64,000 bases of DNA from Pseudocercospora fijiensis CIRAD86. Taxonomy: Eukaryota > Ascomycota > Dothideomycetes > Mycosphaerellales > Mycosphaerellaceae. Below, one piece after another: positions 45,698-57,822 of this stretch. The number at the start of each line of letters is the position of its first letter. The first letter of the stretch is position 1. The notes beneath the pieces were generated by a model, which was not told the origin of the DNA, did no database searches, and saw only the letters and a program-made list of their open reading frames with translations. A program made the position numbers and the translations under genes. The stretch covers positions 2,880,056 through 2,944,055 of the forward strand of contig NW_006921539.1 of NCBI RefSeq assembly GCF_000340215.1, read 5' to 3'.

Positions 45698-46914
45698 TTT
45701 AAAGAGTTCCCCTGGCCTCTAGATACAGCCGGCGGTGATTGCTGCGCAGGAGAGTACCAAATTGACGATAATGAAAGAGATATCGCTATACTTGCCTATC
45801 AATGCTGGTCAACAGTGTGGCCGGAGATGTCACAAGAGCAACCGAGGTCGGACTAGAAGTGGTGCGCGGAAGATCTTTTTACCGGGTTGCCGAGGCGTGT
45901 TACGCGCGTGGACGAGGAACGCTGGAAGAAGAACTGTGATTGATGCTGTAGTTGTGTTGCAGACGATATCGCCTCAAGGAGGACTGATGAGACTAAGTTG
46001 GCTGAGTATTTGAGACAGGTGGCTGCTACAATCCAGCGTGAACAACAACGAGGCCTTGTCCAGGACCGGCTCGTCTTTGGCATTGACCGGTCTCATTGAC
46101 CCAGAATGGTTTCGAAAGGCGATCTAGATCCTATGGCCAGATCTCCTCCAGGATAGATGGCCGTGTGAGCATATTGGTCGTTGCAACGACTCCGGGCAAA
46201 GTCCCCGCATCGGAATGGCAATGGCATTTTTGGAGAGTTGGTATGCCATTTTGCAGTTATGTTCTGTCTAATCTCGTTCGTGTTTGTGCCGCAAGTCATC
46301 GGGAGTTGAACAAATTTCGATTCAGCTATCCAAGATGTTCGCGGACGAGGGAATGAATGGTTGCGGCGGTGAGAAGTGCAAGAACCATTGTGTTCTTGTT
46401 GGAACATTGTTCTTCAACTTCGGTGAGCAGCCACATCGTCTTTCTTTTGAGACTCAGGTTACAGACGAAGAATTCTGATGGATTTCCTGTGACGCGTATG
46501 AACAAGTCTTTCCATGATTCATAAGTTAGTTTCTCATGTTCATGGTTCGGCGGGTTGTTCCACTCCTTGCTCAGAACGTCGGCGAACCCCAAGCCATATT
46601 CTCTGCGCCATACGTGTCGTCCCGTTCAGAGATTTCGTTGTTACAAAGATGATGCAGACGTGAAGGAAGAGATGGTGTTTGGAAATGTGACTACGGAGCG
46701 GAGAAACCTCGGGATCTGCCTGAGAGCCTTCTGGCACCTGCATCACACACCCTTGCACACTTTATCTGCTCTCACATGCTTGCCCCGCTGCACCATCAAC
46801 GTCCGCGTTTTCGATCAGGAAACTGTGTTCAGAACTCATTTTCACGGCTCTCTTCCTTTGATACTATACAGTACAGCACATTCCACGATTGTACATTGAC
46901 AGAAATTGCCCACT
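45698..46914. promoter_or_regulatory. Divergent promoter region between the acyl-CoA ligase and HEM12
   Basis: The two genes are transcribed away from each other across about 1.2 kb. A minus-strand frame at 46,326-46,592 is open for 88 codons but begins with TTG and has no recognisable domain, so it is not called. TATACAGTACAGCAC just upstream of HEM12 (about 46,865) could be core promoter sequence. Confidence 0.4.
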
Positions 46915-48066
46915 ATGGCGACACACGACTTCGCACCCCTCAAGAACGATCTGTTGCTTCGAACAGCTCGCGGCGAAAAAGTCTCCCGCCCTCCAATATG
47001 GGTTATGCGTCAGGCAGGTCGGTACTTGCCCGAGTATCACAAGGAGAAAGGCAGTCACGACTTCTTCGAATGCTGTCGCTCACCCGAGATCGCCTCAAAT
47101 CTGACACTACAACCAATCGACCGCTATGAAGGACTCATCGATGGCGCAATCATATTCTCAGACATCCTCGTCATCCCACAGGCTATGGGAATGGAAGTTG
47201 TCATGCTTGATGGGAAGGGACCACATTTCCCAGAACCATTGGAGTCACCAGAGGATAGGCAGTACCAGGAGATCATGGAGAGAGATGTAGATGTGGAGAA
47301 GAGCTTGGGCTATGTTTATGAAGCCATCACAATGACAAGGAAAAAGTTGGATGGTAGGGTGCCACTCTACGGATTTTGTGGAGCACCGTTCACCTTACTT
47401 TGTTATATGGTCGAAGGTGGTGGTACCAAGGTTTTCAGACAGACGAAGACGTGGATTTACAAGTATGCCGATGCCAGCAAGAAACTATTGCAGAAGATTG
47501 CGGAGCTTTGTGTGGAATACCTTGCTTTGCAAGTCAAGGCTGGAGCGCAAATCGTGCAGATCTTTGACAGCTGGGCTGGAGAGCTGAGTCCGGCTACATT
47601 TAGGGAGTTTGCGCTGCCATATCTGACATACATCTGTGATCATCTACCGAAGAGAATACAAGAGTTGGGAGAGGAGAGAGTGCCGATGGTCGTATTTGCC
47701 AAGGGCGCATGGCATGCTGTGGAAACGCTGTGCAAGACGAACTACGACGTAATTGGACTCGATTGGCTGCATGACCCGGCGGAGGCGTATGCGATTGCTC
47801 AGAAGCATGGAAAGGTACTGCAAGGAAATGCTGATCCGGGCGTGTTGTACGGCGGCCACGCTGCGATCACTAAGGTGGTGGAAGAGATGGTGAAAGGATT
47901 TGGCGGTGGCAAGCAGGGCTGGATCGCAAACCTCGGTCATGGTAAGTGGAGCTGATATGCGCATACATGCGAACAAGACTAACAAATCTCAGGCATCACA
48001 CCTTGGGTAAATCCAGATGATCTCAGATTCTACTTCGAGGAGATACACAGAATATCAGGTAGCTGA
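46915..48066 (+). CDS. HEM12: Uroporphyrinogen decarboxylase
   Basis: Fifth step of haem biosynthesis after ALA formation: decarboxylates the four acetate side chains of uroporphyrinogen III to coproporphyrinogen III, in the cytosol. Exon 1 46,915-47,941, intron 47,942-47,992 (GTAAGT..GACTAAC..CTCAG), exon 2 47,993-48,066; the splice restores NLGH-GITPWV. 366 aa, close to yeast Hem12 (362). The start is ATG 46,915 (MATHDF); the frame extends upstream only to a TTG. Signatures: [16 protein letters not shown] (about 26-41, substrate-binding Arg32 and Arg36) and [29 protein letters not shown] and [12 protein letters not shown] also match the family. Ends [12 protein letters not shown]. Confidence 0.96.
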
Positions 48067-48392
48067 CTCCGTGCGAGAGCGTAATTGAAGAGTTACATAA
48101 GCTCACGTATGCCGACTACACATTAGATGAACAGCAAGAGGACAAAATGCCCCGACTCGCGGATATTCAAGCGGCAGAGCAAAGGATGCACGATCGTAAC
48201 ATGTTGCACGGCGATTGGTAGATGGAGCAATGAAAATTCATGACGGACGCCAGTCAAATTTGTACAGCTGAATGTGTACAGCCCAAAGTTTCACTCAAGC
48301 TATCGATGCATACGTGGTGTGTGATGACTTAGACATCCTCACCAATGTCTTCGTACCTACCACAAAGTCAAGCATTAGCCAACGTGAATCGA
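48067..48392. other. Intergenic 3' flanks of HEM12 and FCY1
   Basis: Convergent gene ends. No gene or terminator-like structure stands out. Confidence 0.5.
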
Positions 48393-48962
48393 TCATCCTC
48401 GCATAATCACGCACCAGTCTTCGGGATGCTTTGCGATGAAGTCTTTCATCAATTGCTCGCATTCCGCATTCTGAAGATTCACAACCTCAATGCCATGCTG
48501 TCGAAGAAGTTCTTCGCCTCCGACAAAAGTGTTATTCTCCCCCATGACGACGCGCGACACCTTGTAAAGAATACATGCTCCCGTACACATATTGCACGGG
48601 GACAGAGTCGTGTACATTGTCGACCCTTTGTATGCTGAGGCTGGGAGACGACCTGCGTTCTCCAATGCTGACGTTTCGCCCTAGGATGCGTCAGAGACGG
48701 ACTCGAAGAATAATGTGGCTGAGTGAAGAGTATTCAAGTGTGTAGAAGGCCAAGAGTTCTTTGACTTTGAGGATGAGACTAAGCAGGTTGTAAGACATAC
48801 ATGTAGAATAGCACTGTTCTCTTGCACTCTCATGTTGTGCCCTCTTCCCAAGATTGTTCCATCGGCCGCCACGAGACATGCTCCAATGGGCACGCCGCCC
48901 TCTTCAAAGCCTTGCTGTGCCTCTTCAAGGGCAGCTGTAAAGCCTGCGTCGTCTGTGGACAT
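48393..48962 (-). CDS. FCY1: Cytosine deaminase
   Basis: Zinc enzyme converting cytosine to uracil in pyrimidine salvage. Exon 1 48,962-48,801, intron 48,800-48,681 (GTATGT..CCTAG, 120 nt), exon 2 48,680-48,393; 149 aa against about 158 in yeast Fcy1. The splice restores the zinc-site motif as NSAILH^GETSALENAGRL (His54, Glu56), and TLSPCNMCTGAC supplies Cys83 and Cys86. EGGVPIGACLV and GRGHNMR match the family near the start. The C-terminus reads HPEDWCVIMRG, as in yeast RPQDW. The start codon is 133 bp from the left end of pogo-like element 2, which therefore occupies its upstream region. Confidence 0.95.
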
Positions 48963-49095
48963 GGTATATTCACCTCAAACCCGATATAGACGACCTTGAA
49001 AAACTTGGTATTGGACGCTACACTGTGTACCTAGAATAGACAGCATCGGCTTGGGAAAGACCGATAGAATATGTGCAGGGATCGTTCGGAATCTA

Positions 49096-52000
49096 TCCGG
49101 GGTTGCGTCAGTCACTCCACCCCTCGCCCTAGCTCGGGGATTTAGGCTATACGTAAAATCGCGATTTATTAGTGGGCCACACGTAAATCTCGATACTACG
49201 GTATATTATAGAGCATATAAGCCGGGAAATTGATAGTAAGTGCGATTATAGTTAAGAAGAAGGCATATTACGACCGTATATATTAAATTAGACTATATAG
49301 ACCTGCTATTAACGGCCTTCGCGTATACGCCGCGCTAACTATATTATCGACCGCTTTATAGGTCGGTCTATATATCTATTATATTATATCTACCTCTTAT
49401 TATTATCGTTAACTGCTGCTATAGCTACTATCTTAAGAGTCTTCTAGCTTAATAGGGTTGTCCTTACTATTACTATTACTAGCCTTATTGTTGCTAGCGA
49501 CCTCGCCTTAATAACGGCTCGTTTTCTTCGAAGGCTCGTAGAAATAGCGCTTCTACTATAGCGACTTCTAACGATAGCGAGGATATACTAAATAAGGCTA
49601 AATTATAGTATATACGGTATCTTCGTTAAGTAGCGCCTTATCTCGTTCTAGCTAGTCGAGTCGCGTATTAGGCTCTTACGCGAATAGGCCGTTTAATCGC
49701 CGCTTAGGCTTAACGTTAGTCTACGTTAGAAGGTCGCCTTCGTAGTTATAAGTGCGGCTCGGTAGAGACAGTATTATTATTAGACTCTAGGTATAAGTAA
49801 CGTCGCCGTTATTACTCGTATAAGTATAGCGCTTATAATTGTTAATAATATCGGCGTACGGGTTACTAGTCTTCTTTAAAGTAGAGGTATTATCGGAGGT
49901 AAGAAGGCGCTTATCGAAGATACGTTATAGTAGCTTATCGATTAATTACAACTTAACGTCCGACTACTTAGTCTTGCTATTATTATTAAATACAATATAG
50001 AAGGCCTTACTATACTTTAATCGATAGATACGCGCCTTATTATAAGCGCTCTACGCCTTATAGAGTATCTTCTAGTATCTATTATTAGCTGCGTCCTTAT
50101 CTTACTAAGTAAGTTATAAGCGTAATTCGTTAGCCTCGATAGCACCTGCTCGAATAAGCCGATTAGGCTACTCCTTCTGCCGCTTCTTTACTCGCTTAAC
50201 AAGGCTCGTAGACTAGTATTTGCGCTTGTATTCTTTACCCTTATAGATAGCCGCGTTAACTAACGTATTATATACCTCTTCTACGTACTTTATAGGCGAC
50301 GAGGAAAATAGATTAAATAGTAATATACCCGGCGGAGCTGCCTTTAGATAAGAACGTCGGAAGTCCTTACGAGCTTATATAGTACTACGAGACGCCTTAA
50401 TCGTACGAGGGCTAGTCGTAGTATAAAGTAGCTATTCCGGCAATTTAGGGGTTAGTATACGGATTAGCCGAGATAGCAATAAAGGTATGCCTTAAGCAAT
50501 TATATTCTCGAGGTCCTATAAATAGTAGCGACTATTAGCGTACTACTACCCGTCTAGATCGACAATAGTAGGATTAACTAAACGTTCTCGCTTAACTAAT
50601 ACTAAGTGCTCCTACTAAGCGGCATCCGCTATTACTAGAGATTCTTCGTTGCGGGCTTCTTCCTATAATAACTCGCTCTTAACTACTTGCTAGTTCTAAT
50701 TATAGTTAGTAGCGCTATACTAATCTCGAATATACTTATAAGGAACCTCCCTATTAATCGGGAATAGGCCTGTCTTACGGAATGCGGCCCTTATATTATA
50801 GTTAGTAAATATCCTCGTCCGAATAGCTAAAAGGGCCTCTATAAACTCGGGTATACTAAATTCGCTAACACTACGGTATATAGCCTCTAAGACCGCCTGT
50901 CTATGCCTTAATTTATATACCTAGAATAGTATAACGTCGAGTAGCTACATAAAGTGCGAGGTATATAGTTATAGGCCCTATAACTAAATTTTGTATCGCT
51001 TTGCGAAGGTAGCGAATTCCTTAAAGCAGTAAGAGCCGTAGTTGTCGTATAATAGTACTCTCTACTAGTTTAGGTCGTTAGGTCTCGTCTTCCGCTTAAA
51101 CTAGTAAATATAGTATATAGTAGTATCGTCTGTTATATAACCGGACTCGTTAATAGTAATTAAGAAGTTGTCCTTACCTAAGAATAAGGGTATAGTAAGC
51201 AACTAATATCGTTCTTGCCTTAGGTAGTAGACTCGGAAGTAGCAATAGCGACTTACCTTCCTTCGGCACCTATCGTTCTTAGACTATTATACTTTTAATA
51301 ATTAACTAATAGTCGATTACGTTACCGTACGCGTTAACGGTCTCGATAACAGTTACGTACGTACGATTAGTATTATACGCAGTCTAGGCGCGCCGCTTTG
51401 TGTCTATTATAACGATATACTCGTTACTACTAACCCCGATTCGAAATCTAGTCTTATCGAAGTTCTATATATTCTAAGGCTTTACCCCTAGCCGCGCGAC
51501 TATCGCTTCGAACCGATTAAACTACGCTCTTATCGTTAAAGGGTTATAGGCCTCTTTATACTATTTCTCGATAGGTTTAGACTTTACCTTACTAAGGCTA
51601 TATCGAGCTAGGAACCGGTCCGCCTAATCTGCACTAAATAGCGGAATAACAACCTCTTCTAGCGCTACCCTCTTTAGTATATCTATTATAATAACGCCGA
51701 TAAGCGCTACTAGTACGAATATCCCTATTGCGTCCCTCTCTCGATAATAGTCCGCTAGTACTAATTCCTAAAACTCGTCGAGTTTAGTATTAGTTAGAGC
51801 GCGCGATAATAGCGATCTACGGCCTCTTAGTCGCTAATAGACCTGCGAATATAGGTTAGTTACTCTCTTAATCTTATATACCTACTTTATACTAAGCTTA
51901 ACTAATTTAGCCTATAGTTTACGGTACCTCGAAACGACGCGTTCTACTACCCTTTCTATCCTCTCCGTCTTAGTTAACCGCTTAGTATATATCCGCTTCT

Positions 52001-52375
52001 TTCCCTTTCTTCTATCCTTTATATATACTATAGCGACAGTCGTATATAATCTATATAGCGCTAGAAAATAAGAGAAAGAGAAGGAATACGAGGATACGCG
52101 CTATAACAAGCATTAAGGAATAAGGTAGACGCGCCTGCTAAGAATTATATAAGAAAATAGCGGTAGTAAGGTCTATAGCTACTATATACTCGGACAAGGC
52201 TATCTATATAATATTTGGACTCGCGGTTTATAATAGCATCTACCTAGATATCCGAATGGGACTGGAAAGTACGATTATATCGAGATTTACGTGTGGCCTA
52301 CTAACAAATCGCGATTTTACGTATAGCCCATTTCCCCGCGATCAGCGGGCGTGAAGTAACTGACGAAACCCCGGA
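49096..52375 (-). mobile_element. Pogo/Fot1-like DNA transposon 2 (3,280 bp)
   Basis: Terminal inverted repeats of about 100 bp start TCCGGGGTT at 49,096 and on the opposite strand at 52,375. They include a near-identical inner block GGCTATACGTAAAATCGCGA then CACACGTAAATCTCGATA. TA is duplicated at 49,094-49,095 and 52,376-52,377. The length and strand match element 1, but the TIR sequence differs, so it is a separate family. The interior is RIP-saturated; the outermost ~50 bp of each TIR are GC-rich and diverged. Confidence 0.9.
49400..52030 (-). pseudogene. Transposase of pogo-like element 2 (RIP-degraded)
   Basis: The minus strand at about 51,090-50,890 reads RVLLYDNYGSYCFKEFATFA and, further on, HFM.LLDVILF.VYK with TAG at Gln positions. 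This is the pogo DDE core (L.D..GSH...EF..., then HTSH..QPLDV..F...K). Lys/Arg-rich segments downstream (about 50.0-50.3 kb) and possible DNA-binding N-terminal sequence near 51.6-52.0 kb complete the gene. It is inactive because of many TAG/TAA codons. Confidence 0.75.
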
Positions 52376-52377
52376 TA

Positions 52378-52810
52378 CGTCAAGACGGAAAGCGCCCTCG
52401 GCCGCACTTTGCACTCGCACTCGGGGAAAGGAACGGTGCGTCTGGTTCTGCAGCGTTGCAGACAACACGCAGTTGGCGCATCGAGCCGAGCGTCGCAGCC
52501 CTCGATTGCTCGACGCGACTTGGTGCGCTCGCAAATCTTTTGTCGACGTTCGCGTTCGCCTAGTTGTCCTTTAGTGTTCACGGAGCGCACATTGCTAGCC
52601 AGCACGCGTTGTCAGTGACCAGTAACCGACCAACCACCACCACCACCACCACCACCACCACCACCACGAGAGCAGTAGCAACACGACCGCCGCAAGCTGA
52701 TACTGCCCGAGAGACACACTCCTTCATTGCAAACAAGACCTCGCTGCGGAGACTGTGCGTCGTGCTCAGACGGAACAAAGTACAGGCTCTGGCCTGCAGC
52801 ACCGAGCACG
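52378..52810 (+). promoter_or_regulatory. SIN3 upstream region with an (ACC)n microsatellite
   Basis: Between the transposon end and the SIN3 start codon. An uninterrupted run of about 12 ACC triplets lies near 52,633-52,668. No gene is supported. It is the likely SIN3 promoter and leader, and was probably shared with FCY1 before the transposon inserted. Confidence 0.5.
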
Positions 52811-55800
52811 ATGGATCATGCGCGCTGGCCTCATCCGCCCGGCGGGAGCTCGCAGCATGCAAACGAGGGCCAATATGGGTATGTATCTGCTATATCCATC
52901 GCAAAGCGTGTCAGCGTATCATCAGTGTGTGAATGCATTCGGCGCGGAGTAGTGCAGAGGGGAAGACAGGCGAACGAACGAGCGAGCTGAGCTTCTTTTT
53001 CAAGCTTCGTCCTCAGTTTCTGCTTCCGCCTTGCTTCGCTCTCATCCACAGCTTTCCGCACCTCCTTCTCCGTCCATCACTGACATTGCAAGCCGCAGAC
53101 CCGCCCATCAATCTCCGCCATCAGGCCTGCCGCACCCCGCAGGTCCCTACTCCTCCTACCAGCCGCACAGCTTGGCCAGTCTCGCGGGACTCAGCCAGAA
53201 CTCGCCGCGACAACCCACATTGAATCGACCCGAAGACCCGCGATCACAGCCGCCGCCGCCGCCGCCGCCGCCGCAGGGCTCAGCTTTCCCACTGCCTGCT
53301 CTCAGCCAAGCTACCGGCCAGCCCTCGGCTGCCGAGCGAGAGCGGGAGCGGGAGCGTGAAAGAGCTCGCGAACTTGACCAGCAGATTCACATCAAGGAGG
53401 AAGAAGATCGCCGGCATCGCGAGGAGGAACGGCGACGCATGGAACAAGCGCCGCAACACCAAGCACCGCCAGGTCCGCCTGCGCACTTGCATCAGCCAGT
53501 TGCAGTCGGTCCGCGAAACCCCATTCACGGCCCTAACGGACTGCTAGGAAACCCAGCACTGGCAGTCCCTCAGCCACAACCTCTTCACACACTCGGCGCA
53601 CCCAGCGGACCTGGAAACGTCTTCGCTGGCGGTCCCGTACAGCCCTCGCAACCGCCGAGCGCGTCCCAGCAGCACGCAGGTCTACTTGCGCCGCCATACG
53701 GACCAGGTGCGCCTGGCCAGCAACAACAGCAGATGGCACAAGGTCAGCAGGGCCAGGGTCAGCAGCCCATACTGAACGACGCCCTCAGTTACCTCGACCA
53801 GGTGAAAGTCCAGTTCGCTGAGCACCCGGATGTGTATAACAGATTCCTGGACATCATGAAGGACTTCAAATCTGGCGCCATCGATACTCCAGGTGTAATC
53901 GGCAGAGTCAGTCAACTTTTCGCTGGTAACCCGGAGCTGATCCAAGGTTTCAACACATTCTTGCCTCCTGGGTATAGAATTGAATGCGGCCAGGGTGATG
54001 ATCCAAATGTCATCCGCGTGACCACTCCAATGGGCACGACAGTCAGCAACATGCCGACCGCGAGACCACTGAGCAGGCAGGACGGGCCACATGATGGCAC
54101 TAGGCCGACCAATGGCACATTTACACCGCAACCTGGCTCGCACAGCGCACAAATGGCCTATAGCCCAAGTGGCAGACCTGTTGGTCCAGTAGCATCCGCA
54201 CAACAACACCACCTGTCGCCGCTTGACGCTGCGGCGCGTCAGCGAGAGCAAGAAGCGATGCACGCGATCCAAGAGCGCGGTGTCAACTCACTTCAGAACG
54301 CGGTTTCCGCTGCCACTGGAATGGCTGGCATTCGGGCCGGTATCTCGCCTCGTGCGACTCCCCTCCCTGGACAAGGAGACGCAGCAGGAGCCATCGATGG
54401 CGCGGGACTTGACAAGCAGCGTGGACCTGTGGAGTTCAACCATGCAATCAGTTATGTTAACAAAATTAAGGTAAGTGAACTTCGTCCTCCGATGGACCCT
54501 GGCGTTTGCTCGTCTCCATTGTCGGCTGTGAACAATTCCGCCGAAGCTGGCAAAGTGATGCACGATAAGGCTTTTCGCACTAACAACCACTTCTTCCAGA
54601 ACCGATTCGCATCCCAACCGGACATCTATAAGCAGTTTCTGGAGATCTTACAGACCTACCAGCGCGAATCGAAGCCTATTCAGGACGTGTACGGCCAAGT
54701 CACGCACTTGTTCAAGACTGCACCAGATTTGCTCGAGGATTTCAAACAATTCTTGCCGGAGTCAGCAGCGCAAGCTAAGGCCGCAGAGCGCGCTCGAGCC
54801 GAAGCGGAGGTGATGACTTCAAACATGCGCAATGATGGTGCTGGCATCTATGGTGGAAGCCCGATAATCTCGCGTGAGCCACACATGGGTACACCAGGTC
54901 AATCCCGCGGACTGCCACCTGTTGGAAACTTTGCGCCTACGCCCGCCTCGACCAAAGACAAGAAGCGACAGCGTGAAGTAGGAAGACAGGGTACTGCGGG
55001 TGCAGTTGACGGTGCTCCTGGGCCCAGTCGAGGCCATATCTTCCCGGGTCCACCCACTAAGCGCGCGAAGCACAACAACATGCAGACTGTTCGCCAGAAC
55101 GAGCAGCCACCAGTATCACCAACACTGGTTCCATCTCTTCCAATGCCTCTCGAGCCGACAACGACTTCCGCCGCGACCGACTCGGAGCTGGCATTTTTCG
55201 ACAAGGCCAAGAAGGCGATCAGCAACAAGAATGTCTTCAATGAATTCCTCAAGCTTTGCAACTTGTTCAGTCAGGATCTCATTGATCGCGGTACCTTGAT
55301 GTACAGAGCGCAGGCCTTCATCGGTAGCAACCCGGACCTACTCAAGTGGTTCCGCGACTGGCTGGGATACGATGAGCGCGACATTCTGATTGAGAATAAG
55401 CCTCGAGTGCCATCGGGCAGAGTTATGCTCAGCAACTGTCGAGGTCTCGGCCCAAGCTATCGCCTCTTACCCAAGCGAGAGCGGCAGAAGCCATGCAGTG
55501 GACGTGACGAGCTGTGCAATTCAGTGCTAAATGACGACTGGGCCTCGCATCCAACTTGGGCTTCGGAGGATTCTGGATTCATCGCGCATAGAAAAAATGT
55601 GCATGAAGAAGGTCTGCACAGGATCGAAGAGGAGCGACACGACTACGACTTCAACATCGAAGCGGCTGCTAGGACTGTGCAGCTGCTCGAGCCTATTGCG
55701 ACACAGCTTCGCCGAATGGACGACCTGGCACAGCGCAACTATCAGCTTCCGCCAGGCTTGGGTGGCCAGAGTGAGACCATCTACAAGCGGATAATCATGA

Positions 55801-57822
55801 AAATCTACGGTCGCGAGAAGGGTCAAGAGGTCATCAACTCGCTACACCACCAACCTTTCCAAGTCATCCCAGTCCTGCTGAACAGAATTAAGGAGCGCCT
55901 TGAGTCCTGGAAGATGGCACAGCGCGAGTGGGAGAAAGTTTGGCGCGAACAGACTCAAAAGATGTTCTGGAAGTCGCTTGATCATCAAGCTGCGCAGGCC
56001 AAGCAAATGGACCGCCGCGCCTTTCAGGCAAAGACACTCCAAGGCGAGATCCAGGTTCGCTACGAGGAAATGAAGCGTCAGAGCAACAACTTGCCTGGCG
56101 TCATGCGCGAGCCACAGCTGGAATTCAGCATCGTCGACAATGAGGTGCTCGTCGATGCGACGCATCTCATCCTGGTCCACATCGAACAGGTTCAGCTTCA
56201 GACCGATCATCCGAAACTTGTGGACTTCATTAAGGACTTCGTGCCTCTCTTCTTCGGTCTGGACAACGCAGCTTTTCGTAAGGAGATCGAGCTTCGGTCA
56301 GAGAACAGTGCTCTCGGAGACGAGCTGTTGTCGGGTGGTGAGGAGACTGCATCCATCGGCTCGCGTAAGGGTAACGGTAAGATTGGAGACCTGCGCCGTG
56401 CTGCTCTCGATCCCAGCCGTGGTCGCAAGCCGAAGAGAGATGGCGACAGCAACGCCTCAGCGAGTCGTGCTTCTACACCGGATGTCGCCTCGAATATCGA
56501 TCCAGATGAGATGGCCGTGGAAACCACTGAAGACGTTGAGAACAAGGCGGACGTGTCCACTAACAGATGGTTCGAACACCCTGTCGAGAACAATATTCTA
56601 AGTGGCGAGAATGTTAATCCATTGGAGCCACAAGCACGAAATACCTACCGGCTCTGGGCGAACAGCACCATTTACTGTTTCCTGCGCTTGTTCATCATGC
56701 TGTACGAGCGTCTACACAAGATCAAGCTCTCTGAGGCGTCGGTACGAAAAGCTATCGATGACGCGAAACAAGTCAAGCCCGCGGTCGAGCTCGGCATTAT
56801 CGACAAGATTCCGAGTGACTACTTCCAAGACGTCAGTGGTAATACATCATACTACAATCAGATGCTGCTTAAGCTTCAAGATTTCTTGGAAGGCGCCATC
56901 GAAATGTCTGAAGTGGAAGAAGTGCTTCGGCGATTTTATCTGCAATCTGGGTACCCACTCTACCCATTCGAGAAGCTAATCAGCACGCTGGCCAAGGATG
57001 CCATCCAGGTCATCAACAGCGACAGCAAGGAAAGGTCTGCGGAGATCTTCAATCTCTTTAAGAAGGATCGCGTCAAAGACACCAGCACTGCCCAGCAGCA
57101 GACTGACTATCGCAAGTCGGTCGAGAAGATGGTCAAGGATGGAGAGCTCTACCGTGTTGACTTTGTGAGTGATGTCTCAACCAAGATTTCGGAAGCAATG
57201 CTAACCATGCGCGCAGGATCAATTGGAGAGCAGAGTGCGAATCTTCGTGACGAAGCGGGACGAGGCCATTGCAGACGATGGACTTACAGCGCTTGACCGC
57301 GAGACTCGCTGGCGATACTATATCGCCTCTTACTCTTCGCTGGACGACACCGACGGGGTGGATCAGAGCACTGTGCTCTTGCCCTACGTCAACGACTCTA
57401 GCTACAAATCGTTCTTCGGCTCCGATTCTTCGGCGGCGGCGGGCGCGGCTGCTGAGGCACGCCGAGCCAATATTGACGCGCGACGCCGCTTCTTCGAGTC
57501 GAGGAATGAGGAAAAGCTCAAGATGCGCATTGCGGTCAACAACTACCGCGCCTTCTTCCAGGCGGAAAGCTATGAGACGTGGACCGTTAACAACGAAGAT
57601 CGCAATGGCGGCGAGCAGGGCGAGAAGGAGGCGCAAGAGGTCCATGAGCATCGCGAGGAGACGTTGATGGATCGGTTCCTCAACATGAATGCGGCGATGA
57701 AGGAGAAGAGTCGCGAGGATGTGGAGAAAGCGAACTCGTCATTCGCAGAAGTGGTGGAGAAGGGCGTTGCTGGCGAGGAGGATGAAGAAGGGAGGTCCAA
57801 TGAGGATGTTGAGATGGAGTGA
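52811..57822 (+). CDS. SIN3: SIN3 transcriptional corepressor (histone deacetylase complex scaffold)
   Basis: Nuclear scaffold of the Rpd3-Sin3 deacetylase complex. Exons 52,811-52,882, 53,052-54,470, 54,600-57,164 and 57,217-57,822; 4,662 nt, 1,553 aa. Introns are GTATCT..CAG, GTAAGT..CCAG and GTGAGT..GCAG. The start MDHARWPHPPGG splices to LSAPPSPSITDIASRR. PAH1 at about 265-330 (ALSYLDQVKVQFAEHPDVY), PAH2 at about 487-550 (AISYVNKIK^NRFASQPDIY), PAH3 at about 692-750, the HDAC-interaction domain at about 774-870 (CRGLGPSYRLLPKRERQKPC), and Sin3a_C from about 1,155. The N-terminus is Pro/Gln/Glu-Arg rich; a CCG repeat encodes poly-Pro. The acidic C-terminus ends EDVEME. Intron 2 is 129 nt and has no in-frame stop. 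Confidence 0.95.

Noticed and set aside
46326..46592. Minus-strand 88-codon frame between the acyl-CoA ligase and HEM12
   Set aside because: It starts with TTG, has no ATG near the start, no splice-supported extension and no family resemblance; it lies in a divergent promoter region.
52564..52932. Small plus-strand ORFs upstream of SIN3
   Set aside because: They are driven by the ACC microsatellite; the SIN3 first exon at 52,811-52,882 explains the only meaningful coding signal.
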